Assembly (NCBI GenBank): GCA_963693085.1
Contig: OY856409.1
Location: 1,340,165,415 to 1,340,229,414, forward strand
Source of the DNA: Alisma plantago-aquatica
Taxonomy: Eukaryota; Streptophyta; Magnoliopsida; Alismatales; Alismataceae
Reading direction: 5' to 3'
Length of the DNA stretch: 64,000 nt
Part shown: positions 22,073-34,306 of the stretch, piece by piece
Layout: the number at the start of each line of letters is the position of its first letter
Position numbering within the stretch: the stretch's first letter is position 1
Made by a program: the position numbers and the translations under genes
The notes under the pieces: generated by a model
What the model saw: the letters and a program-made list of their open reading frames with translations, nothing else
Told to the model about the DNA's origin: nothing
Database searches by the model: none

Positions 22073-23526
22073 AAAAAATTTAATGTCTGATACTCTAATC
22101 AGCAAGATCACGTCAATAACGATGTATCTATAAAAGTGGGTAGCAAGGCATACACCTAGTCCTAGAGCAAGTCCAACGACTATCCTTGCTAGAGTGTGCT
22201 TCTTCTTCAAGTTGCACGTAGACGATTGTCAGCGGAGGCCTCCTAGTGAGGCACCACAGACGGTGGTTGATGACATCCTCCTAATAGGTGGCAAATGTAT
22301 CCTCACCTCTACGTAGTCCACGTGAACCAATGGGAACTCCCCATTTCACTACTAGAGCAAATGGGAAGGAGTTTCCCCTTTGAACGTCAACCTACTAGAG
22401 TTGATTCACTCTCCCTTGTTGTCCCTCCATTTTTTGGGTAGGACTTACTTGGGATCTCTTGGTTACCACAATAAGAGAGGACAACAATTGTTTGAGCTTA
22501 TTTTTGGGTTTCTAAAAACCTAGATCACCCCCCTTTATATAGGATGGACAGATTTAGGATTTTTGGTTCATCAGGGAGTTAAAGAGAATGAATTTTCTAG
22601 AAGCTACAAATAGTGAACCAGTCGGTTCACTGTTGAACTGGTTGGTTCACATGTGAGTTGATTGGTTCAACACTTGAACTGACCACTTCACTATGTTTCC
22701 TATTTGCAAACATATTGGATTTCAATGTGATGATTAATGCACAACATGATGTCAACATCAACCCTTGATCCAATCATACTCATCATTGAACTGGACGACC
22801 CATATGTTGAACTCGTCGTTTCACTTTTTAAATGGCCATTTCATTTCATATAACAGTCATTTCACTTGCGAAATGGTCGTTTCATTTTCTATCTTAGCCA
22901 ATATATAATCAATGTTGTTCAAATTGAATACCTAAACACTTTAGTAATCACATTAATTCTTATTCATGAGTAAACTCATTTTCTAGGTGCATCTTATGCG
23001 TGTGACCCTACAGGTCCCAAAGTATGTTGCCAGTGAATATCCACAACTAAATTATGACATCAAAAGCAATTAGCGGTATCTAGCAACACATCATTGCTAC
23101 CCAAGTAATTGGAAAGTTGGAGAACAACTTCAACCTACAATCCATGATTAGTTTTACAGTGATCATATAGTTCCTTTATCTTTGATATCTAGATTGAACT
23201 TGAGGCATGGAATCCTCATCCTCTTCAACGTTCAATCTATGTTCCATGAACCAGAGCAAACCATCTAAGATGCATGTGAGCTCACATATCACATATTGAG
23301 TTACATGAGTGTGGCCATACATTTCTCAGTCTCTCTTATTAAGTGGCCTTGATATCTATCTCTTGTAGGAAGGATAAATGCCATCTACATCACTCACACT
23401 CAATCCCCATGTGTCACAATGTACCCGATCATCACCTTTATGGCAACCCTTATTCAAGGTTATGTTGGATGGTGTCAAAATACATCGAACGACATGTGAT
23501 GAGAGCAGTGAATTCAAGTCTAAGAA
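22073..23526 (-). repeat. 5' LTR of copia-1, inner part
   Basis: Aligns with 4153-5637 of the left LTR. About 30 differences are counted by eye in a 250-base stretch around 23110-23360. The first roughly 30 bases of the LTR edge are missing, together with the primer site. A TATA-like box lies at 22534-22541. It is cut at 23526 by the insertion of the next element. The target duplication AAGAA is 23522-23526. Confidence 0.8.
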
Positions 23527-26500
23527 TGTTATACCCACATCCCACAATTACCACTAATCATGATAAAAGGGCATAAGTTTGAGTATTATACTTAATACAA
23601 AATTCACTCCCAACTTTTTCTTTTTCCTTTTTCTCAAGCTCTTTTTTTCATTCAATCACATAAATAAAATTTACAAGGGAATTAAACCTTGATTACTCAA
23701 ATATGATCTCAACATTAATGATAAACATCCAAACATTCATTTTTTTCCTAACACTTCCCTGTATATACAACATGATAACCATATATATACTCTATCATTA
23801 AGGAAACAAAGATACAAATCAACATTTACAATTCTCTCTCAACTCTATACAAGGACCTAGAGTGACAGAGACTGACTGAACTTAACTAATCTCATACTAA
23901 ACTCCTATGGCAGATCTATGGTGATGTAACGACATCTTCAGTCCACGAGTTATCCCTAAAAATTGTGAGTAGAGGGGTGAGCCTATTCGTTCAGTGAATG
24001 AGTACTTCAAAGAAACATTCTAAAACACTGATATAATTACAGATATACTATTTTGCAATTGATATCAATTATAATAGTAGTAATCTTTAAAGAGACTAAT
24101 CATTTACAAACATAAATATGACAGAATACTCTAGACATCTACAAGAGTGAATCAATACATGCACATGCTTGATTAACCACAAAGAAAACTAATAATCCAG
24201 AAACATATAGAGAATAATTGAATAATTGCACACACTTGGTTAACCTCTCATTTATCTTATAATGCATCAGTAGTAAAATACAAATATCTAATTTTTTTTC
24301 TCATTATTATCTTTGTAATCTTTCATTAACCTTCACTTGACCTGACTACTGAACTGGCTACTACTATGTTGGCGAACTAAACATAAATGACTAATCTGAC
24401 TACTGTACTCTTAATTTGAACTCAATTGAACACAACTAACTTTTCTTTTACTTTGCCCATGAACTCACTTGGATTGTACCATCCAAGCAAAAGTCACTAG
24501 TATGTAACTTAATGTACAAGTATTAAGGTAAACCTGGGACCTTAAGACAACTATTAACTACTTCGGTCTACATCAAGGTTTCTACAGTGGCTAAACAACA
24601 TCTGTAAACTGTGGCCCCTTATCCTGGGTACTCAAGAGGGGTGCCTCTAGGCTAAAAAGCCTCAACTCTACGTAATGTGGTTCCACTAGGGCTGACATGC
24701 AAAACGGAGTAACTGCCAGAAGAAGTAGGTCCACAAGGAATGTATACTTTAACTGGTGGGTACCACTAGATCTAGAGTTATTATTGGATACCCCTACTAC
24801 TGAAATAGTACCACCAGGATCTCTAGTTATTGTTGGGTACTGTGCTACTCAACAAAAGTACCACTAATATCCAATTAGTTGATGTTAGATACTCAGTTCC
24901 GGGCTACTTTTTCCTATATCTGATAGTCCATAGCCTATTTTAGCCATCCCGGTACAGACCTCTAGGGAGGGTTCTATGGTGTTCAGGGCATCTACTATTA
25001 CTATTGTAGTTTTACTGACTACTTGAGCTATTGGATTGAATTCACTGATAATACTTAGTTGAATGCATAACATATTGGTTACCCTTATCTTAGGGTTTCT
25101 CATTTCTTAGATGCTTAACATACTGATTTCCCTTCTCTCAAGGTTTCTCATTTCTCATGTTGACAGAAGAATTCTCGTATGTTCAAACAAATATCATGTC
25201 TAATGATATAAACATTTACATTCAACATTTCTCATATTCATGCATGGCATTAATGACATCCCTATCTAGGGAAATGCCCTTTCTATTTTCTTAAATTACC
25301 ATAACAACTTATGCATTTCATTTCAATCAACTCAACTAGAGATCTTTGCATCACAAATCAAAACGTGTATGCATATAAAATGATATTTAGCTAGAAACTT
25401 GAATTATCACATAACTCATTTCAATTAGTCATGCAAATGAAACCCTAGTATGAATTTAACTAGGGTTTCCAAGATATTCATTTAAGTATCATGCATCAAG
25501 AATAACCTTAAATAAATGAATTTATAACAATAAAATAATCACATCAGTTGAATTCATGAATCTATTCGTAAACTTTTAATTTTTCATTCATTTAGGGTTT
25601 CACCCTCTTTACTGATATATCAAGCAAACATTGATATCATTAAATAAAATACAAGATCTTATTTGACATATATGTACTACTCATTAAGATGAAACAATCA
25701 CTTGTAACCAAGGATATTCAACTAGACAAACTTCTTTATTCAATTATACAACAATTTTAGTCATATCTGAAAACCCTAGATTTTGCTATTTTCATATAAA
25801 CCCTGCAATTACTTTAGGAATTCTCATTTAAATAATTTGTTTGCATTTCTAGTATTATTTATCAACTAGAATCCATCAAAATATAGAAATAATCTATTTC
25901 ATATCATCTTGCAAAAGCTAGGTGAAAAGGACAATTTAGGGTTTGTAGTTGCATACAAATAAGTAAAGATTATTGATCATTTAACTCATTTTCGTGCAAT
26001 CTACTATTTAAAGGAAGTACTCACTCACCCTAAGGTGTGAACACACCTTAAAAATGCATCTCATTTCTAAAAATCTCGAATTCATATCAAAACCCTAGAA
26101 AATCACCAAATTCTTCTTCCTTTCAACCCGGAAACCTTAGAAATGGGGGATTGTGAAGAAAGCGTGGGAAAAGGGGAAGATTTGATACCATTTCGAATCA
26201 AATTAGACGAGGTATAAAATCTTGACATGTGAGAGAAGATTTACCATGAAAGGCTATTTAAAGAAGCTAAACTTACTTGATTTTATCATATCTCGGATAG
26301 AGAAACCCTAGATCAGCAATTCCACCACTTTCTTTTCTCAAACCCTAACTCTCCCTCTCTCTCTCTCTAGGATTTTGTTTATCTGAAATTGAATCATGAA
26401 ATATGAGAGATACTTGCATGCTATCTTGCTCAAATAGGGAAATTTATGTGCTTGGGTAATTTACACATTAACCCTTCACTATACTTTTTCTTATTTCAGT

Positions 26501-27092
26501 AGAGTTTTCTGTTATACAAAAGTTACTATAATTCATTTATTTAAGAGGTCAAACATTCTTAAAAAATTATGAAAATTTATCATAATGTATGAAATGTAAT
26601 TCATAGTTCCAGTAAAAATTTTAGATCATTTAGAATTACTAATAAATAAATAAAAATCAAACACTACACTACTATACAACACTCTGTCAGCATTTCGGTC
26701 GAAGTATTGTTCAACCGAGAACCACATTCAAAGAACACCCACATATTTTGAATTTTTTTCTCCAATATGTATGATTGAGTTATACATGTCATATCCACAA
26801 TTCAATTAAATAAAAATTTGTAGAAAATATGAAAAATCATTTACCACACTGCTATCCTGATCAAATTCCATATTCATGTACTATCAAAACCCTAATTTTT
26901 GTCGATTAGGGTTTACATTTCTCAAACCCTAATTCTTCAAACTAAAATCATAATTAGAGTTTTTATTAGGTTTGAAACATTACAATTGAGCTTCTATCAT
27001 TAATGAAGTCTAAACGATGTTCAACCTAATCAAGCATGTAATCATTCAGGTAAACCCTAGTTCACTAATTAAGCACACATGTGGTCATTACA
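23527..27092 (-). repeat. Left (3') LTR of the non-coding element
   Basis: 3566 bases, matched throughout by 30300-33837. About a dozen differences are seen by eye in the first 135 bases. It includes CT-rich microsatellite DNA at about 26345-26368 and many AAACCCTA-like words near 25500-27060. A 72-codon minus frame (24885-25103) is also present in the partner LTR. Confidence 0.92.
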
Positions 27093-27108
27093 ATTCTCAC
27101 CCCCTTAA
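27093..27108 (-). other. Polypurine tract of the non-coding element
   Basis: Minus strand reads TAAGGGGGTGAGAAT, directly before the LTR. This is a standard polypurine primer for gypsy elements and sets the orientation. Confidence 0.7.
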
Positions 27109-30100
27109 AAAGTTTTGTCCCCAAAACATAAATACACAAACAAAGTATATTCAAAGTTTCTTTTAAACTTCTAAAATCTTATGTGTCACTATACTCTCAT
27201 ATGTCATATTTGAATGTTATTTCCAATATTGATTCATTTGTTTCTCTTCTAATCACAACATATTTTAAGCCATACTTCTCAATGATAGATAAATATTTTT
27301 TTCCAGAATCATTTATAGGAAAGAGATAGATAAAAAACTATTTTTTTAATTCCATATCCTATTCAGTGGTTACTTCAGTACTGGTAATCTAATCCCACTA
27401 TCTTAATTCATACACACCAACATGTACTTATTTTTCAACATCCCATCAGAGTTATTAAAGGCAATTCACCTTTCTATTTTATATTTCACTATTTTTCCAC
27501 TCTAATAGAAAATCACTCATAAACTGCATGACTAGAAGTAACAAAAATTGTATAAAATTGAGTCAGACTATTGATATGAATGATTGAAATCATAAAACTT
27601 ATTCTAGTTTAGTATATTACTCACATATGTACAATTGAAGTCATATGTAAAACAAATTTTCATCCATTGATATGCCTTCAACAAACTATACTTCTTTTAA
27701 AAAAATTAACATATTGCTGAAAGCCATTTATTTTCTCCGATTTCACTTCTTATGCATTACAACTTCTTTTTAATTATCCTTCTCATTTTGATCATCTAGA
27801 ATAAACATCACTAACATAACATTCAAGGTAAAAATTGATTATTCATCATTCTTTTTATCACTGCAATAATTTATTTTTGATTACACTTTGCTCATGTTGC
27901 ACTTCTCCTTTTATTCAAATCACACTTCTTATCTTTCAAATCTATTTCTTATCCTTCGTTCATATTCATTTCCATATTGTTTATCTATCTTTCACATTTG
28001 CAAACTTTAAAGCCACGAATACTATAACTGCTATTTTCTTCTCATATTGATGATCTCAAGATTTTATTTTATAGAGATGTTCATGCTCAAGGTCAAATCA
28101 CTATTGGCAGCCCTTTAACTGTTACAACCCTAAACTATCTAGGGTTTGATCCTTATCAATAACATGATGTTATTATGACATTATATTACTATCTTATTTC
28201 GATATGGAAACCTTATCTCTCTTGAGGTTTACTAAAGTCTTCCTTGTCTTTACCACTTGAACTTTCTTTATCTTACTTGACCATTTTGATAGATTACTTT
28301 CTTGATCTATCCTGCTAGGGTTTCATCATCATATTATGTGTCATTAGTATATTCAGTAGATGTATCTCTCATGACGATTGTGTATCATTTATGATTTATT
28401 TCCTTATCACTTCATCTCATGCTACACTCACTAAGAAGGATACTGAAGAGAAGTAGATTTTGAGACATATAATTATAATCTTTGAGTATTCACTTAACAT
28501 GATTCTCAAATTAGTCATCATCAAGAAGACTAGACTATTTCACATTTCCTCACATCTCACAATCTCTCTCTTTTATCATCTATATTACTCCCTCATGTTT
28601 CATCCCCTTCTTTATTTTCTATCATCAACTACCTATTTGCTACTCTTCCATATGCCTTTATTTACTTTTGCTTATCTTTTATGATCATGTTTCTCACTCT
28701 TGTGTATGATTCCATATTTCATGCCATACAAACTTTCTTATTATCCTTGTACTTTTATCTAGTTGAAATTATAATTCAACATCCTCCCTACTAGCTTCAT
28801 CTTATGCATACTACACTACATGTCCTTCTTTTTCAAATCAAACATCTCATGCAGGGGTCAACCATAGCTTCCTTTTCAATCAAGCTTTTATTTTTTGAAT
28901 ACAATTTACCTTTATATGGGTTGTTCATTTATTTAGCCGCACCTTTGTTCTTATTTTAAGATCTAGTTCCATTTCATCACTAGGAACCTATTGAACACAC
29001 TTGATGTCAACTAGGTTACTACAAAATAGAGACATTGAATTAAAAGCTAGTAAGGATGAATACTTTAAACTTTATGATAAAAGTACACATTCCATGCTCT
29101 TCATTGTATCATGTAACCCTTCTTTCAAAATCAAACTCATCATTTCCATCCCTTCTTTCTTATTTGTTTCATCTTAATTTCTTATCCTAGTCTTATAATT
29201 TGCATGTTTATCTAGTTCTCTTCACTTTCATTTTTCTGAACTTCACTTCTATGTACTTATTGCATACTTAACTTTTTTTAATCCTATTTTCCTTTTGTTG
29301 TAGAGTACGTAAGTACATTTTACTCAATTATATGATCCATTCATTCTAATTGATTCTTTCTATCTTGACTTTCCTTGTATAATTCTCTTATCTTTCCTTG
29401 ATTTTAGATTAGATAAAGTGCCACAATTAGTTATATAGTTCAGTCCTCTTTATCAATCGTTTCTTTTGTATGTTACATACTAATGTATGTCTTGTATCTA
29501 TATCCCTCCTCCTTCATTCCCAACTTAGGGTTTCTTATTTGAGGCCCCAAATTTGGATCTCAGATATCAATTCCAATTGATTCTTAACTATTGTAATCTT
29601 TCCCTAATATTTGAACATCTTAGTGTATGTACATTCTCACTATGATGTGAGTCTAATTTATCCAGAGTCTACTCCTATTATATTGTTAATAGGAGTCGTC
29701 AGATCCCAGTAATGCATCTTGCCAGCTGGACCAGGCTGAACCTGCAGTCCTGAAGCCAAGAGATACTTGGGATTAACCAACTCCTATTCATCTCGAACAT
29801 GTGGAAAGAATACCCAATTAGGGTAGACTCATTTAAACATAACTTCTGGTCTACTTGATACAAATAATAACTAAATAAACTTCATGATACATAACATTCT
29901 AAAAGAATCATATATATTCTTCAAATATGATAAATCTTAATTCATATATAAGAGCATTTCAATTGATCTCCAATCAAAGAAGCAACATAAAGCAAGAGTT
30001 GTATCACATTCTATTCTTATGCTCAAGTCATTCATTTCTTTCTGGTCTTCTAACCCTAATGTTTCTAGGGTTTCCCTCTAGCCCATCCTTCCTCTGCATA

Positions 30101-30279
30101 CCTGGACCGGGCATCCAGAGGAGAATAGACAAAGTAGCTTGATACCGGTCAACCTGAGTAATCGGATACTGGGCTAGGGTATCTAAATACTTAGACATCC
30201 CACAGCTATAGACACATCACCTCCTAACTGCCACACTAATAACTCTAAATTTCTATCCTAATGGCCCCTGACAACTCAG
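27109..30279 (-). other. Interior of the non-coding LTR element
   Basis: About 3.2 kb of AT-rich, T/C-biased DNA. The longest frames are under 80 codons and carry no retroelement motif. No gag, protease, RT or integrase block was found on either strand by eye. Confidence 0.75.
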
Positions 30280-30298
30280 CCTAAGTTCTAATACTAAG
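30280..30298 (-). other. Decayed primer-binding site (initiator tRNA-Met type)
   Basis: Minus strand reads TTAGTATTAGAACTTAGG just inside the LTR. Every departure from the usual TGGTATCAGAGCCTAGG pattern visible here is compatible with C-to-T or G-to-A change. Confidence 0.6.
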
Positions 30299-30299
30299 T

Positions 30300-33200
30300 T
30301 GTTACACCCACATCCCATGATTACCACTAATCATGAGATTAGGGCATAAGTTTGAGGATTATATTTAATACAAAGTTCACTCCCAACTTTTTCTTTTTCC
30401 TTTTTTCAAACTCTTTTTTTGCATTCAATCACATAAATAAACTTTATAAGGGAATTAAACCTTGATTACTCAAATATGATCTCAACATTAATGATACACA
30501 TCCAGACATTCATTTTGTTCCTCACACTTCCATGTATATACAATATGATAACCAGATATATACTCTATCATTAAGGAAACAAAGATACAAATCATCATTT
30601 AAAATTCTCTCTCAACTCTATACAAGGACCTAGAGTGGTAGGGACCGACTGAACTTAACTAATCTCATACTTAACTCATGTGGCATATCTATGTTGATGC
30701 AATGACATCTTTAGTCCACATGTTATACCTAAAAATTGTGAATAGAGGGGTGAGCCTACTCGCTCAATGAATGAGTACTTCAAAGAAATAGTCTAAAGCA
30801 CTAATATAATTATAGATATACAATTTTGCAACTGATATCAATTATAGCTTTAAAGAGACTAATCATTCACAAACATAAATTTGGCAGGAAAACTTTAGAC
30901 ATCTACAAGAGTGAATCAATATATGAACATGCTTGATTAACCACAAAGAAAACTAATAATCCAGAAACATACAAATAATAATTGAATTACTGCACACACT
31001 TGGTTAACCTCTCATTCATCTTATAATGCATCAGTAGTAATATACAAATATCTAAACATTTTACTCATTATTCTCTTTGTAATCTTTCATTAACCTTCAC
31101 ATGACCTGACTACTAAACTGACTACTACTATGTTGGCCAACTAAACATAACTGACTGATCTGACTACTGCACTCTTTATATGAACTCAATTAACTTTTCT
31201 TTTACTTTGCTCGTGAACTCACTTGGATTGTACCAATCAAGAAAAAGTCACGACTGTGTGACTGTCGTACAAGTCTTATTGTAAACCCAGGACCTTAAGA
31301 CCAATACTAACTACCTCGGTCTGCAGTGAGGTTGCCACGTCTGGCCTAACGATGGCTAAACAACATCTGTTATCTGTGGCCCCTTGTCTTGGGTACTCAA
31401 GAGGGGTGCCTCTAGGCAAAAAAGCCTCAACTCTACTCAATGCAATTCCACTAGGGCTAACACACTAAACAGAGTAAGTTCCAGAAGAAGTAAGTCCACA
31501 AGGGTTGTATACTTCAACTGGTGGGAACCATTGGATCTCCAGTTATTATTAGATACCCCTACTACTAAAATAGGACCACCAAGATCTCTGGTTATTGTTG
31601 GGTACTATGCTACTCAACCGAAGTACCATCGATATCAAATCAGTTGATGTTAGATACTCAGTTCTAGGCTACTTCTTCCTATTTCTGATAGTCCATAGCC
31701 TCTTTCACCCATCCCGGTATAGACCTGTAGGGAGGGTTCTATGGTGTTTAGGGCATCTACTATTACTATTGTAGTTTTACTAATTATTTGAGCTATTGGA
31801 TTGAATTCACTGATAATACTTAGTTGAATGCATAACATATTGGTTACCCTTATATTAAGGTTTCTCATTTCTTAGATACTTAACATACTGATTACCCTTC
31901 TCTCAAGGTTTCTCATTTGTCATGCACATAGAAGAATTCTCATATGTTCAAACAAATATAATGTCTAATGTTATAAATATTTATATTCAACATTTATCGT
32001 ATTCATGCATGGCATCAATGACATCCCTATCTAGGGTAATGCCTTTTCGATTTTCTTAAATTACCATAACAACTTATGCATTTCATGTCAATTAACTCAG
32101 CTAGAGATTTTTTCATCACAAATCAAAACGTGTATGCATATAAAATGACATTTAGCTAGAAACTCAAATTATCACATAACTCATTTCAATCAGTCATGCA
32201 TACAAAACCCTGGTATCAATTTAACTAGGGTTTCCAAGATATTCATTAAAATATCATGCATCAAGAATAATCTTAAATAAATGAATTTATAACAATAAAA
32301 GAATCACATTAGTTGAATTCATGAATCTATTCACAAACTTCTAATTTTTCATTCATTTAGGGTTTCACCCTCTTTACTGATATATCAAGCAAACATTGAT
32401 ATCATCAAATAAAATATAAGATCTTATTTGACATATATGTACTACTCATTCATATGATACAATCACTTGTAATCAAGGATATTCAACTAGACAAACTTCT
32501 TTATTCAATTATACAACAATTTTAGTCATAACTGAAAACCCTAGATTTTGCTATTTTCATATAAACCCTACAATTACTTTAGGAATTCTCATTTAGATAA
32601 TTTGTATGCATTTCTAGTATGATTTATCAACTAGAATCCACCACAATAGAGAAATAATCTATTTCATATCATCTTGCAAAAGCTAGGTCAAAAGGGCAGT
32701 TTATGGTTTTTAGTCGCATACAAAACAAGTAAAGATTACTGATCATTTAACTCATTTTCGTGCAATCTACTATTTAAAGGAAGTACCCACTCACCCTAAG
32801 GTCTGAAAACACCTTAAAAATGTATCCCATCTCTAAAAATCTCGAATTCATATCAAAACCCTAGCAAATCACCAGATTCATCTTCCTTTCAACCCGGAAA
32901 CCCTAGAAATGGGGGATTATGATGAAAGAGTTAGAAAAGGGGAAGATTTGATACCACTTTGATTCAAATCAGAGAAGGGATGGAATCTTGACATGTGAGA
33001 GAAGATTCACCATAAAAGGGTATTTAAAGAAGCTAAACTTACTTGATTTCATTATATCTCGAATAGAGAAACCCTAGATCAACAATTCCACCACTTTCTT
33101 CTCTCAAATCCCAACTCTCCCTCTCTCTCTAGGATTTCATTTCTCTGGAATGGATCATGAAATATGACATCTGCTTGGGTGCTAGCTTGCTTATATAGAG

Positions 33201-33837
33201 CAATTTACACATTAACCCCTCACTATAATTTTTCTTATTTTAGTAGATTTTTCTGTTATAAAAAAGTTACTGTAATTCCTTTATTTTAGAGGTCAAACAT
33301 ACCTAAAAAATTATGAAAATTTAGCATGATGTCTAAAATGTAATTTCGTAGCTCTAGTATAAATTTAGATCATTTGAAATTACTAATAAATAATTAAAAA
33401 TCAAACACTACACTTCTGAACAACACTTTGTCAGCATTTCAGTCGAAGTATAGTTTGATTGAGAACCACATTCAAAGAACACCCAAATATTCTGAAATTT
33501 TTCTCCAATATGCATGGTTGAGTTATACATATAATATCCAAAATTCAATTAAATAAAAAATTCTTAGAAAATATGAAAAATCATTTACCACAATGCTATC
33601 CTGATCAAATTCCATATTCATGTACTATCAAAACCCTAATTTTTTCCGATTAGGGTTTACATTTATCAAACCCTAATTCTTCAAACTAAAATCATAATTT
33701 GAGTTTCTTATTAGGTTTGAAACATCAAAATGGAGCTACTATCATTAATCAAGTCTAAACGATGTTCAATCTAACCAAGCATGTAATCATTTAGGTAAAC
33801 CCTAGTTTACCAATTAAGCACAAATATGGTCATTACA
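30300..33837 (-). repeat. Right (5') LTR of the non-coding element
   Basis: 3538 bases, partner of 23527-27092. It contains the matching 72-codon minus frame at 31650-31868. It is followed directly by the second AAGAA. Confidence 0.92.
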
Positions 33838-34306
33838 AAGAACCACAATCACCGCTATCACTATAAGAGCTGATTCTGACTACCATTCCATGGTATTCAT
33901 GTATCACTCTCAAGGTGGGTCTGTCTGATACACTATTTTTGAACATGTACCTATGTGTTTGGTTTGATATCATAGATCATGACTAATGAGATGTTGTCAT
34001 CAACCAACACACACTCTAGTCTTATATATTACTATTGTCTATTTTATTCTATAATAATATCTGACTAGGGACATAACAAGAATGTATGTACTCTTTTCAT
34101 GGATATGATCTCATTGTTCAAGCCCTCAACCTAAAGACATATGTCATCGAGTAGCATCATTCTTTAGACATTTGCTATGGTTGTGTCATCATGTCATGAT
34201 TGAGACAAACTTAATAGATGGAATCACCTAGGTAATTATGAAATTAGGTATCTGATGCCTCATTACAACCATCATATTATTGGCTCTCTGGGCATACATA
34301 CCAACG
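33838..34306 (-). repeat. 5' LTR of copia-1, outer part
   Basis: It resumes the copia LTR at the AAGAACCACAATC block and aligns with 5633-6082. It ends CCAACG, like the left LTR. Beyond 34306 the sequence returns to the CACTA element. Confidence 0.8.

Larger units (their letters stand above)
23527..33837 (-). mobile_element. Non-coding LTR retrotransposon with 3.55 kb LTRs (Tekay/Del-like termini)
   Basis: LTRs 23527-27092 and 30300-33837 (TGTTA...ATTACA), perfect AAGAA target duplications (23522-23526 and 33838-33842), a polypurine tract beside the left LTR and a decayed tRNA-Met-type primer site beside the right LTR, hence minus orientation. The 3.2 kb interior has no long frame and no recognisable gag or pol. 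That makes it a large non-autonomous derivative, which would have depended on proteins of a related gypsy element. The assignment to the Tekay/Del group rests on LTR ends and length only. It sits inside the 5' LTR of copia-1. Confidence 0.88.
4121..34306 (-). mobile_element. Ty1/copia retrotransposon (copia-1), interrupted by two later LTR elements
   Basis: Left LTR 4121-6082, then RNase H, RT, integrase, protease region and gag on the minus strand (6.1-9.75 kb), then a leader that stops at 10340 and resumes at 21937, then the other LTR (22073-23526 plus 33838-34306). The polypurine tract next to the left LTR and the domain order show minus orientation. Subtracting the two insertions leaves about 8.3 kb, a normal copia size. 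The left LTR start is assigned by alignment with the copia LTR at 60728-62950 (same spacing, shared AAGGCAGC block). No clean target duplication is visible: the flanks are ACAGT and ATACT. Confidence 0.8.

Noticed and set aside
23527..33837. Large direct repeat as a segmental duplication
   Set aside because: TG...CA-type ends, target duplications, polypurine tract and primer site show that the copies are LTRs of one element.
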